Assembly: GCA_002385885.1 (NCBI GenBank)
Contig: DGEI01000045.1
Location: 6,458-58,050 of the forward strand
Source: Firmicutes bacterium UBA3930
Lineage (GTDB): Bacteria; Bacillota; Clostridia; Caldicoprobacterales; Caldicoprobacteraceae
Length of the DNA stretch: 51,593 nucleotides
Direction of reading: 5' to 3'
Positions within the stretch are counted from its first letter, which is position 1. Each line of letters opens with the position of its first letter. Shown in pieces: positions 1 to 8,521 of this stretch. The translations under genes were made by a program, and so were the position numbers. The notes beneath the pieces are model-generated. The model saw only the letters and a program-made list of their open reading frames with translations. It had not been told where the DNA came from and made no database searches.

Positions 1-22
1 TACCTGACTGCTCCACCCCGCG
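1..22 (-). tRNA. initiator tRNA-fMet, 5' part only (cut by window edge)
   Basis: Read on the minus strand, bases 22 to 1 are the first 22 nucleotides of a bacterial initiator tRNA: a CGCGGGG acceptor strand, then TGGAGCAG, then the D-loop GTCAGGTA. The leading C is the base that forms the initiator-specific C1:A72 mismatch, but base 72 and the CAU anticodon lie outside the window. A TTGACT/TAAAAT promoter sits just upstream. Identity rests on recognising the 5' sequence only. Confidence 0.72.
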
Positions 23-51
23 ACAAACCGTCTTTCCTGACGGTGATTTAT

Positions 52-80
52 ATTTTATAATAAAACCCGGCTTAAGTCAA
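52..80 (-). promoter_or_regulatory. sigma-A-type promoter of the tRNA
   Basis: Minus strand: -35 TTGACT (75-80), a 17-base spacer and -10 TAAAAT (52-57). Transcription would start near 45, about 20 bases before the tRNA. The short leader contains a perfect 6-bp inverted repeat (27-32 with 39-44), which could be removed during 5' maturation. Confidence 0.6.
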
Positions 81-175
81 TACCCTTTTTGCAGGAAGCT
101 TTTTACTGTATATTATACATAGACTTTATAACCTTTTAGCAGGAATCCATCCGTTTCCCTCATTACAGGTACTTG

Positions 176-958
176 TTACGCCTCGACTTTATAACCGAGT
201 TTTTGCGATGCTTTGCTCGCAATTTCCTTTATTATAGTCTGTACATACTCAATTTTTTCTATATTCATCCTGCTTACCGGGCCGGAAACGCTTATGCCTG
301 CTACCACTCTTCCGGTATAGTCCCATATCGGAGCGGCCACACACCTGGCGCCTATCTCACATTCCTCATCGTCAATTGCATATCCTTTTTTCCTGATCTT
401 TTCCAGTTCCGCGATCAAATCCTCTTTTGTTGTTATTGTATGCGGCGTAAGTGGTGTAAGTCCCCTTTCTTTTATCATATGCTCAATCTCATGATTACTG
501 TAATCAATAAGCAAAGCTTTTCCTACACCTGTGCTATGAAGGGGAGCTCTCTTTCCGATACGCTGCATGGTTTTAAGCATGTTATCAGGGCCATCCACCA
601 CATCAACATACACTACCATCATATCCTGATCAATAGCAAGACAGGCTGATTCCTGACACCTGTCAGCCAATTCCACCAGGTAAGGCCTTATAACATTTCT
701 GATACTTATTTGACAGCTTACAAGATATCCAATATGGCAGAATTTCATCGATAATGAATATTTTTGCGTTTCGGGGTCTTGGTTTACATAACCGCTTAAC
801 ATCATAGTCTTCAAAAACCTTAATACGGTACTGGCAGGCAGCCCTAATTTCTGTGAAACTTCCTGAAGCTTTATAGGGCCTTTATTGCTTGCCATAACCT
901 CAATTATTTGAAAAACCTTTTCAACAGACTGATTTGTTTTTGTAGATGTTTTTTTCAA
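176..958 (-). CDS. IclR-family transcriptional regulator
   Basis: About 260 residues with an N-terminal winged helix-turn-helix (roughly residues 10-70, including KLGLPASTVLRFLKTM) and a C-terminal IclR effector domain (about 85-255) carrying the family's STGVGKALL segment and the Cys-containing ARCVAAPIWD segment. The start chosen is a TTG at 958 behind GGGGAGAGGG; an in-frame ATG 24 bases further up (982) has no ribosome binding site. IclR proteins are effector-responsive repressors or activators of catabolic operons; E. coli AllR, which controls glyoxylate carboligase, belongs here. The gene lies 200 bases downstream of a glyoxylate-carboligase-like gene on the same strand, so it is the obvious local regulator of cluster A. 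Ligand unknown. The family call is secure. Confidence 0.93.
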   Translation of the reverse strand: MKKTSTKTNQSVEKVFQIIEVMASNKGPIKLQEVSQKLGLPASTVLRFLKTMMLSGYVNQDPETQKYSLSMKFCHIGYLVSCQISIRNVIRPYLVELADRCQESACLAIDQDMMVVYVDVVDGPDNMLKTMQRIGKRAPLHSTGVGKALLIDYSNHEIEHMIKERGLTPLTPHTITTKEDLIAELEKIRKKGYAIDDEECEIGARCVAAPIWDYTGRVVAGISVSGPVSRMNIEKIEYVQTIIKEIASKASQKLGYKVEA

Positions 959-983
959 AACTCCCTCTCCCCTCATAAACAAT

Positions 984-1124
984 TGCTATTACACATTTTA
1001 GCATAATTATTAAAAAAGGGAAATCATGCCAAACCCCAAAACCCCGAAAACACACTTAGCTAAAATATCAAAATGCCTTTGTGTTTATCATCTCGCTCTT
1101 TAATGTTATTTAATCAAAGCGAGA
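984..1124 (-). promoter_or_regulatory. iclR upstream region with inverted repeats (possible operator)
   Basis: Between the carboligase-like gene and iclR there are two inverted repeats: TGCTA/TAGCA (984-988 with 999-1003), just upstream of iclR, and a 7-bp TCTCGCT/AGCGAGA pair (1091-1097 with 1118-1124). On the minus strand TGCTAAAAT resembles an extended -10 overlapping the first repeat. An autoregulatory IclR site is possible, but no experiment or family consensus visible here proves it. The second repeat has no T-tract, so it is not a convincing terminator. Confidence 0.25.
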
Positions 1125-1158
1125 ACAATGTACGCAAATGAAATCATAATAATTTATT

Positions 1159-2829
1159 TTATTCAAACTCTCTGACAGATGCTATATCAGCTCCCATTGA
1201 ACAATCGGTATTCTCTTCTACAATTATATCTATAACATACGGTTTTTCAGATTCAATGGCTCTCCTGAAAGCGCTTTCGATATCGCCCGGATTAAAGACC
1301 CGTTCAGCTTCGCAGCCAAAACCCTTGGCAACCTTTACATAGTCTACAAAGGTATGGTTTTCTTTCATCTCAACAGCATACTCATAATTATACGCATATT
1401 TCTGATTCTGACGGATTAAGCTCAAGTATGCGTTATTTAAGATTACTACAACTATCGGCCTCTGGTATTTAGCTGCTACCGCCAGTTCCTCCACCATAAA
1501 TGTGAACCCGAAGTCCCCCATTACTGCCACCACTTTCTTCCCGGGCTGCGCTACACTGGCGCCGATTGCGGCAGGAATATCAAATCCGAGTGTGCCCGCC
1601 CCGCCGGAAGGCAAATACTTCCTTGGCTTGTTAATCTCCTGGAACTGACCCGACCATATCTGGTTAAGCCCGCACCCCGTGGTAAACAGGGTTTCGTCGT
1701 CAAATACCCTGTTAATCTCGTGATAAACTCTCTGAGGTTTGATTGGTATATTCTCATAATAGGTTTTTCTCTTTAAAGATTTTCTAAGCTCAGGCAGCAA
1801 CTTTACCCTTTCACCCGGTTCTTTCTCCGGTCCCCGGCTTTTTGCCTCGCTCAACAGCGCCTGTAAAGCCAGTTTGGCATCCGACACTATCCCCAGTTCA
1901 GTCTTTATTATCTTGTTTATCTGTTTAGGTTCAATATCAATGTGTATAAACCGCCTGTCTCCCTGATATACATTTATATTCCCTGTATGCCTGTCGGTAA
2001 AGCGGCATCCTATTCCTAAAACAACATCGGATTCCAGGAATATTTTATTGCCCAGCGGCGCTCCTACCTGAATTCCCATATGCCCCGCATTCAAAGGGTG
2101 ATCCACAGGAATACCGCCTTTAGCCATGTACGTAGTAATCACGGGTATTTGCATGTACTCTGCAAATTCAATACACTCTTTCACGGCATCGGCAAGTATT
2201 ACTCCACCGCCCATTATAATAACGGGATTCTGAGCTTCTTCCAGTATGTCCAGCGCTTTTCTGATATCTTCAATTTCCGGCTCTACCGTAGGAATCGGCA
2301 ATGATGCATCCTTTTCCGGATCATAATCTATATCGGCCATCTGAACGTCCAAAGGCAAATCTATCAGTACCGGTCCGGGTTTTCCTGATCTTGCTGTCTG
2401 AAATGCCTTCCTCATGATCCCCGGGAGATCTTCGGCATTGGTAACGCACCATGTTGCTTTGGCAACAGGTTTGCAAATTTCAGCTATGTCAACGCATTGA
2501 AAAGCATCTTTGCCTAAAAGCGATGATACGTTCTGCCCCGTAATTGCAATCAATGGTATAGAGTCTATATGAGCAGTATACATTCCGGTTACAAAATTGG
2601 TTGCACCGGGACCTGAAGTACAAATAGCAGCCGCCATCCTTCCACTGGCCCGGAAATACCCGTCTGCCGCGTGGACTGCAGCTTCTTCATGCCTTACGGT
2701 ATAATGTTTAATCTTATCAGATTCTCCCAGGTACTTGTAAACAGGGTTTATGCTTGCCCCCGGAATACCAAAAATATCGGTTATGCCTTCATCTTCAAGA
2801 ATACGTACAACAACTTCAGCAACTTGCAT
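1159..2829 (-). CDS. ThDP-dependent carboligase, glyoxylate carboligase (Gcl)-like
   Basis: 556 residues with the three domains of the acetolactate synthase superfamily: N-terminal ThDP-binding (1-170), central FAD/nucleotide-type (190-330) and C-terminal ThDP domain (about 370-530) with GDFGF and the NNAYL segment. From memory it resembles E. coli Gcl more than IlvB along its length: FGIPGASINP near the start, RFTDRHTGNI in the middle, GDF...EELAV and NNAYLSLIRQ, and a C-terminal SMGADI..VREFE. Unlike Gcl, which has Val at the ThDP N1' position, this protein has the ordinary catalytic Glu (RHEEAAVH, Glu48). Start: the ATG at 2844 overlaps the GGAGGT ribosome site, so the next ATG (2829) is used. 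Likely product: a ketoacid or aldehyde carboligase/lyase of cluster A. Substrate unknown; acetolactate synthase activity is the main alternative. No small regulatory subunit is present. Confidence 0.8.
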   Translation of the reverse strand: MQVAEVVVRILEDEGITDIFGIPGASINPVYKYLGESDKIKHYTVRHEEAAVHAADGYFRASGRMAAAICTSGPGATNFVTGMYTAHIDSIPLIAITGQNVSSLLGKDAFQCVDIAEICKPVAKATWCVTNAEDLPGIMRKAFQTARSGKPGPVLIDLPLDVQMADIDYDPEKDASLPIPTVEPEIEDIRKALDILEEAQNPVIIMGGGVILADAVKECIEFAEYMQIPVITTYMAKGGIPVDHPLNAGHMGIQVGAPLGNKIFLESDVVLGIGCRFTDRHTGNINVYQGDRRFIHIDIEPKQINKIIKTELGIVSDAKLALQALLSEAKSRGPEKEPGERVKLLPELRKSLKRKTYYENIPIKPQRVYHEINRVFDDETLFTTGCGLNQIWSGQFQEINKPRKYLPSGGAGTLGFDIPAAIGASVAQPGKKVVAVMGDFGFTFMVEELAVAAKYQRPIVVVILNNAYLSLIRQNQKYAYNYEYAVEMKENHTFVDYVKVAKGFGCEAERVFNPGDIESAFRRAIESEKPYVIDIIVEENTDCSMGADIASVREFE

Positions 2830-2922
2830 TAAAACTACCTCCATTTCACTATATAAAACATGTTTTCACTGTTAATATAAAATAATAATATGGAAACGTC
2901 AACCATTCAAAAAATATTATTC

Positions 2923-4197
2923 CTATTCAACAATCACACCTACGCCATCCGGAATCACTGTTATTGAAGAATCACTTCCCACTATGGCTTCCGCCTGCTT
3001 TATTGCTTCATCCAAGGAACATGCATAACTCATATGCATTGATTCAACCATTTCCTTGTTAGCTAAATCCGTTACCATAATAACTCTAGCTTTCAAGAGA
3101 ACTCTGGCCAATATTTGAGCCTGCCATTGATCAGCCATTGTTTGCTCCGGAGGAACTGCCAGGATTTTCTGCATTATTTCCTCCGGCGACTTTCCCCGGG
3201 TCATCCAGTTGTAGAAAGCTTCCCCTCCATGCCCGTCACAGCAGCCGGCAACCATTATTATGACTCCGTCTTTTCTTACACACGTCTCAGCAGCTGTCAT
3301 CCCCTTAACAGCCTGATAAATATTCTGATCCAACGGATATCCTCCATTGGATGTGATAACTATATCCGATTCCTTTCTCCTAACCTTCAAAAGATTTTTT
3401 ACAAACTCACATCCTTCATAGTGGGCCTTCTCGGGATGGCCGGCAAATGCCTGGACAATTTCTTTTTCACTGTTAATGCACACATTAAGAATAAATCTTA
3501 AACGCGCAGCCTTTGCAGCAAAAAGCATGTCCCGGTGAATAGGATTGTTGTTCAGTATCCCGGTATTTGCATTAACATCAGCTATAAACCGGGAATTATG
3601 ATTCGCCAATACCGTATTCTGTCCTGCAATACCCGGCATTATGCTTTTCCGTCCGCCCGAAAAGCCGGCAAAAAAATGCGGTTCAATGAGCCCTTCGCTT
3701 ATTACCAGATCCGCCCAATCCACCAACGAGTTCAGCCAGAGTTCCCCTCCTGAAGGCAATATTCCTTTATATACATTTTGATCCGTATCCTTACAATTGT
3801 GATTGATTATTTCTTCTCTTTCCACTATATCCTTTCCGAACTTGTCAAGCATTTCCTGGTAAGTAGTTGGCCTATGGCATCCTGTGGCAATGAGTATCTT
3901 AATCCGTGCTTCTCTATTGCCACAGCGGATCTCATGTAAAAGGATCGGAAGGGTAATATTGCTGGGAAGAGGCCTGGTATGATCACTTGTTACGAGTAAA
4001 ATATTGTTTGATTCCCGTGCCAGCTCCCTAAGAGGCAAAGATTGTATTGGATTTGCTATAGCCCGTTCTACAATTTGATTTTGTGTCAAACCGGATATAT
4101 AAGTATCTATATTAGGACGTAAAATACCCTGAACCCTTCTCTCATCCAGCTTTGCTTCCAGATAGGCTGACGAATATGGTATCTTAACAGTAATCAA
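2923..4197 (-). CDS. LarA-family nickel-pincer racemase/epimerase
   Basis: 424 residues matching the lactate racemase catalytic family (DUF2088). The residues that hold and use the nickel-pincer nucleotide in Lactobacillus plantarum LarA are all present at the same numbers: Asp72 and Arg75 (SDHTRP), His108 (GCHRP), His174 (EPHFFAG), Lys184 (GGRKS), His200 (ANHNS), Gln295 and Lys298 (YQAVKG). The protein should therefore be catalytically competent if the cofactor is supplied. LarA homologs act on several alpha-hydroxy acids besides lactate, and the setting inside a glycan-uptake operon argues for a sugar-derived hydroxy acid. The cofactor genes larB, larC and larE are not in this window. Start is an ATG behind GGAGGG; the FAD oxidoreductase gene precedes it by 71 bases. 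Family certain, substrate unknown. Confidence 0.88.
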   Translation of the reverse strand: MITVKIPYSSAYLEAKLDERRVQGILRPNIDTYISGLTQNQIVERAIANPIQSLPLRELARESNNILLVTSDHTRPLPSNITLPILLHEIRCGNREARIKILIATGCHRPTTYQEMLDKFGKDIVEREEIINHNCKDTDQNVYKGILPSGGELWLNSLVDWADLVISEGLIEPHFFAGFSGGRKSIMPGIAGQNTVLANHNSRFIADVNANTGILNNNPIHRDMLFAAKAARLRFILNVCINSEKEIVQAFAGHPEKAHYEGCEFVKNLLKVRRKESDIVITSNGGYPLDQNIYQAVKGMTAAETCVRKDGVIIMVAGCCDGHGGEAFYNWMTRGKSPEEIMQKILAVPPEQTMADQWQAQILARVLLKARVIMVTDLANKEMVESMHMSYACSLDEAIKQAEAIVGSDSSITVIPDGVGVIVE

Positions 4198-4268
4198 ATA
4201 TTACCCTCCCTACCTCAATAAAACTAATAATTTCAATATTTATTAAGCCATAAAGGAAAGAAAAGACA

Positions 4269-5642
4269 TCATCCAAGGAATACGCCCTGATCGCGCAGAG
4301 TTTTCCGCAGCATCTGCACATCCAGCTCCCGCGGATTAACATTATGCTTTGCACAAAGCGCCGCAGCAGCGCCAACCGCTTCACCCTGAGCCATGCAGGA
4401 AACAGTATTGCGGGTTGACATGTGAGCTGCCCAATCGCTGGTAATCAGGCGCCCCGCTACCAACAGACCCTCAATTTTCTTGGGTAAAAATGCGCGATAA
4501 GGAATACCGTAGTATCCGGCATCTTTAATCATTATTCTTGGTGCACAGTCATGGAAACCGTAGAGCATTACCTCATCATCAAAACGTTTGCAGTTTACGA
4601 TCTCGTCCAATGTCATATCGTGTTCACACTCTACTACGCGGGTATACCGCACACCGGCTCCGACAGGTGTCCAGTTGACATAGGCCTTTTCAAAGCCTGG
4701 AATATGCTTCTTGAGCATCCGTGCCAAAGACATAACTTTCTTGCGCATGATTATTTCTGCTTCAGAAAGCGCTTTGGTATCTGTTGCATCCACAGCATTT
4801 AACTTTACTGAGTTTATATAAGAATAATCGCCTTCATACCTGGATACGCCCAAGGGGCCCCACATTTCCTCTTTTTCCATAAATTCTGCAAATATCGGAA
4901 CCTTCTTCAGGTCAAATCCCAGGCGAAGAACGTCATCAGTCTCACTGCCCTTGTCTCCGCGGACAATCTGAGTTACCATATCATTCTCTTCCAGGAAGGC
5001 CAGTAAACGCGGCATATCGACACCGCCCATGCCAAAGGGCATGCCAAGTGCAGATGTATCGTGTTTCTTTATACAGTTGGCACCGGCACGAAATGCGACA
5101 TCCGCATCTCCGGTTGTATCAATAACGGTCTTTGCCATAATCGCTTCACGGCCTGATTTGCCTTCAATTATAACACCCTTAACGGTATTGCCATCCATAA
5201 TTGCATCAACCACCATAGTGTGAAGCAATACCTCTACGCCGCTTTCCATCATCATATCGAAAATAACCTCTTTGAAAATCTCCCAGTCAATAATAGTAAT
5301 GACCGAATCATAAGAACCACCCTTATCCTGTTCCAGATGCCCGGGAGAACCGCCGCATTCTACCATGCGATCGATAATCTCACTTGATATTCCCCGTACA
5401 ACCTGAATCTTTTCTGCACCGGGGAAAGCCTTATATAGATTGAAAAAACTATGCAGCGGACCGGCGCCGTTCAGCATTGTACCTCCCAGGAAACTGTGAC
5501 GTTCAACAAGAATGGTTTTTGCACCGTTGCGCGCAGCTGATATGGCTGCCAACACACCCGCTGTTCCTCCTCCGGCGACCAGAACATCACATTCATAGTT
5601 AACAGGGGTTTCTTTTACCTCTCTTATAAACTTCTTACTCAT
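4269..5642 (-). CDS. FAD-dependent oxidoreductase (FAD_oxidored family)
   Basis: 457 residues. A Rossmann dinucleotide-binding motif begins at about residue 19 (DVLVAGGGTAGVLAA), an acidic residue that would bind the ribose follows (VERHSFLGG), and the C-terminal second FAD contact LLVAGRLITSDW is present. The layout fits the soluble FAD_oxidored family (PF12831) found widely in carbohydrate clusters, often of unknown reaction. There is no signal peptide or heme-binding motif, so it is cytoplasmic. Start ATG behind AAGGAGAAG. It is in line with the LarA-like and glycosidase genes with gaps of 50-70 bases, which implies cotranscription. It probably oxidises a sugar or hydroxy acid released by the upstream hydrolase; that is inference. 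Confidence 0.85.
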   Translation of the reverse strand: MSKKFIREVKETPVNYECDVLVAGGGTAGVLAAISAARNGAKTILVERHSFLGGTMLNGAGPLHSFFNLYKAFPGAEKIQVVRGISSEIIDRMVECGGSPGHLEQDKGGSYDSVITIIDWEIFKEVIFDMMMESGVEVLLHTMVVDAIMDGNTVKGVIIEGKSGREAIMAKTVIDTTGDADVAFRAGANCIKKHDTSALGMPFGMGGVDMPRLLAFLEENDMVTQIVRGDKGSETDDVLRLGFDLKKVPIFAEFMEKEEMWGPLGVSRYEGDYSYINSVKLNAVDATDTKALSEAEIIMRKKVMSLARMLKKHIPGFEKAYVNWTPVGAGVRYTRVVECEHDMTLDEIVNCKRFDDEVMLYGFHDCAPRIMIKDAGYYGIPYRAFLPKKIEGLLVAGRLITSDWAAHMSTRNTVSCMAQGEAVGAAAALCAKHNVNPRELDVQMLRKTLRDQGVFLG

Positions 5643-5692
5643 TGAATATCACTTCTCCTTAATATATATTAAACTATTTTAGGCCCGGTTAT

Positions 5693-8269
5693 CTATTTCA
5701 AAACCGATATCACATGATACGGATATGGGAATTTCGGATGATAAATACCAGGAAGCATCAAACACGAACCGTCTTTATCCTGCATTGTTACATAAACCAT
5801 CAAATCCCATTCGGGTGTCAGGTATTCTGCAGGAATGGTCGCTCGGAATCCCCTGTCCGTAGGTTCCATTTTAATGGTTTTGAATTCACCTTCAAGGTGG
5901 TTCGTATGCCTGTAATGGAGCACAAACGGCTTGTCATACAGATCTGCAAGGGTGCAGGCATTAACCTCAATAGTAAGAGGTGTATTCGCCTTGTGCGTCT
6001 CCGGAAGATTCTCGCTAAAGGTATACATGCCAGCATCAAAGCTTACTGGCGTATAACAGTGTGCAAGATCACTGCTTAATTCAACATCATATTCTTCTAC
6101 GAGCCCGAGCAGTGTTTTTTCGTCAGCCTCGAACTCACTCAGCAGATCCTTCCATGTACCGTGCCGGGTTTTTGTTCCAGCAGTAGAAAACTCCAAATCG
6201 TGATGATAAGCCTTTAACCCCAGCTCGGATAATGAACTCCAATATTTCTTTGCCTGTTTAAACAACAATACACAATCCGACAAATATGATTTGTCCTTTG
6301 TAATATCAAAACACTTAAGTGCAAATGCGGATAGTATCTTATTAGCATGGTAACGCGCAAAATCGCACAAAAGCAGCATATCAGTCTTCATTGCCCGATA
6401 TTCTGCATTAGTGCTGTTTTCGCCAATGGCATCAGCCTGCTCAATTGCCCGATACGTGTCTTCAGCAAACTGCACAAGCCACTGCGCTGACTGAAGCGGT
6501 GAATACTTACCGCTCAATTTTTGTGATAACAAAGCTTCAGCAAACTCGTCAATACCATAAAACAGTCCATGGTCGCTTGGTTCTGTTGCACCATAGGAAA
6601 CGTCATCATGGGGATGTATATTGTTTTGGTAGAATAATGCTCCGCCGGTGCTCATCTCCGTCCAGTATCTCAAAGAAGGATGTACAGGCATGTGTATGGT
6701 AGTAACAAACGGAACTATCTTGCTGGCTGCACGCAAACCCCGTTCTATTACTTCGGCGCTTTTTTCACCAAAATGTTTTCGGAATACCCGTTTCCATACC
6801 TCCGGATCCGTATCGGCCGAATATCCCAATCGCCCGTATGCAATATACCACATCCAGAAGCGCTCATCTTCCCACTTCCCGCTGCGCAGGGAAGGGTCAG
6901 CAAACGTATGCCACGCATCCTTATGCAATAGTTCGTATCCATATTTCAGGGCAAGTGGAGAGTTAATCGTAAATCCTATCGAATTGGACAGTGAACAGCT
7001 CCTGGAAAAACGCCGCGCGTAGTCTGCATCACCCCATATAAACAGGTTGGTGGAACCGTAATTCCACAGCCTGTAGAACACATCATAATATTTTGGTTTC
7101 TTTAGCATATCAGCATACGAATAACGGCGGCTGTGATTAAAGTTGTCAAGCCGTTCAAGTTCTTCGGTCCGCATTATTGAAAGGTGATGCGGCAGTGCAG
7201 CATGCTCACACCAGTACTTGGTTGGAACCTCCACATGCAAACCTTTCGAAAATGCATAATCGATCATTGCATCGGTAAGGCCTTTTGCACGCAAATCCAG
7301 GATCAGCGGCCGGTTGTCCTCCTGCGCAATCTCTGCAACAGCATCAGTGCAGTGGTTCCAGAAATCCTCTGCTGAAACCTGGGTGCCGACACCGGATTCA
7401 TGGTTGACACGAAACTGTACAATATCAATTTCCGGAACAGCGCGGATCAATGCGCGCAAACCGTGGTAACAGTACTCGCTGAGTCCTTTCTCATCCTCGG
7501 GAAGGCCGTTTACCATCTGTTTTTGCGACTCAGTCCACGGACGCTGCTGCCAGGTAGCAAACCCAAACATAAGACCGTATTCTTTACAGAGCTGACCTAC
7601 ACGACGCAGCGCTCTCAGATTGTCATCCCGCGCTTGATCGCTTAAGCCTTCCACAGTAATGTTTTCATAACCTTCTACCGTAGTGAAGAAAGGATACGGA
7701 GGTGTCAGGTAAGGTGTATCAAAACCTACAATAAGATAGAAACGGTTAAAACGCGCCTTTGCAAGCCGAGCGAGATAATAGTGCCAGAACTCTTCGGACT
7801 TAAACCACTCATCGTCCAAATGTCCTACAATGTACCGATCCATACCTCTGATACGGTTGTCAGGACTTTCTGTCAGGTTCTCTGTATTTACAAGCGCCTC
7901 ATAGCCTCCTGCCTCTATTCTCTCAGCCATTTCAAGCAGAGCATACATAAGCCCGACGTCATCACTGCCGGAAATAACAAGAACCCTGCCGGCATGTGTT
8001 TCACACCATTGATATATAACACTTTCAGGCTCAAGATGATATGAAACACCCGCATTCTCCAGTAAAATTTGAATATTGCGCTCTGCAGTGGTCCCTACAA
8101 CAATAACCGGTTCATTTTTTCCGGCACAGGATACCCAATGGTTTATCTCATTTATTTTAACGTTATATCCTGAAAGTGCAGCGGAAAACTCTTTTTTGCC
8201 AAACTGAGCACACCCATTTACATTTATATATTGTACAAATATTTCCCGCCCGGATAATGATGTATTCAT
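5693..8269 (-). CDS. large glycoside-hydrolase-like protein, family not assigned
   Basis: 858 residues, no signal peptide, so probably intracellular. Residues 1-125 look like the alpha/beta zincin-like domain that precedes the barrel in GH20 and GH67 enzymes (PVIVVGT near 54, then VLVISGSDDVGLMYALLEMAERI around 96-118, given here as the segment's character: Gly-Ser-Asp-Asp-Val-Gly-Leu). Residues 140-500 resemble a TIM barrel opening with RIRGMDRYIVGHLDDEWF; FRVNHESG at about 287-293 offers His290/Glu291 as possible active-site residues. A helical region (520-720) and a C-terminal beta-rich domain (about 740-858) follow. Start ATG behind AGGGGAGG. It would cut the imported glycoside for the downstream enzymes. 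A GH67-like glucuronidase relative is possible but not shown; I could not place it in a family. Confidence 0.6.
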   Translation of the reverse strand: MNTSLSGREIFVQYINVNGCAQFGKKEFSAALSGYNVKINEINHWVSCAGKNEPVIVVGTTAERNIQILLENAGVSYHLEPESVIYQWCETHAGRVLVISGSDDVGLMYALLEMAERIEAGGYEALVNTENLTESPDNRIRGMDRYIVGHLDDEWFKSEEFWHYYLARLAKARFNRFYLIVGFDTPYLTPPYPFFTTVEGYENITVEGLSDQARDDNLRALRRVGQLCKEYGLMFGFATWQQRPWTESQKQMVNGLPEDEKGLSEYCYHGLRALIRAVPEIDIVQFRVNHESGVGTQVSAEDFWNHCTDAVAEIAQEDNRPLILDLRAKGLTDAMIDYAFSKGLHVEVPTKYWCEHAALPHHLSIMRTEELERLDNFNHSRRYSYADMLKKPKYYDVFYRLWNYGSTNLFIWGDADYARRFSRSCSLSNSIGFTINSPLALKYGYELLHKDAWHTFADPSLRSGKWEDERFWMWYIAYGRLGYSADTDPEVWKRVFRKHFGEKSAEVIERGLRAASKIVPFVTTIHMPVHPSLRYWTEMSTGGALFYQNNIHPHDDVSYGATEPSDHGLFYGIDEFAEALLSQKLSGKYSPLQSAQWLVQFAEDTYRAIEQADAIGENSTNAEYRAMKTDMLLLCDFARYHANKILSAFALKCFDITKDKSYLSDCVLLFKQAKKYWSSLSELGLKAYHHDLEFSTAGTKTRHGTWKDLLSEFEADEKTLLGLVEEYDVELSSDLAHCYTPVSFDAGMYTFSENLPETHKANTPLTIEVNACTLADLYDKPFVLHYRHTNHLEGEFKTIKMEPTDRGFRATIPAEYLTPEWDLMVYVTMQDKDGSCLMLPGIYHPKFPYPYHVISVLK

Positions 8270-8270
8270 C

Positions 8271-8417
8271 CTATAATCCTCCCCTTAATACCTTTATCAT
8301 AATCTTCACTTTCCCATCTTTATCCATCAGTAAAATCCCAACCTGTATTATAAGGCTAATATAGTACATCAGGGCTTGATCTTTCAATATAATCCCTTTT
8401 TGTCTCCTCTTAAACAT
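8271..8417 (-). CDS. possible small membrane protein (up to 48 aa)
   Basis: An open frame ending in TAG one base before the start codon of the 858-residue hydrolase. It can start at ATG 8417 (no ribosome site) or, better, at TTG 8387 behind AAAGGG, giving 38 residues. The product has one hydrophobic stretch (ALMYYISLIIQVGILLM) followed by a basic tail. The hydrolase ribosome site lies inside its last codons, so translation could be coupled. It may equally be a chance frame in a 250-base spacer; the rest of that spacer (8418-8521) holds nothing recognisable. Confidence 0.22.
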   Translation of the reverse strand: MFKRRQKGIILKDQALMYYISLIIQVGILLMDKDGKVKIMIKVLRGGL

Positions 8418-8521
8418 AAAGTAAATATATATCTTGTATTATCATTGCGAAAAAGCTATTTTTTTATTACTTTCTGTAAGTCCGTCTGCCAGGAAATTCA
8501 TTGCTAAATAAAGCATCCCAA

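Noticed and set aside
1..22. tRNA as an integration site for cluster A
   Set aside because: The 5' end of the tRNA faces the cluster, whereas integration usually uses the 3' end; no integrase or direct repeat was seen.
1091..1124. 7-bp inverted repeat as terminator of the Gcl-like gene
   Set aside because: The loop is 20 bases and no T-tract follows on the minus strand.
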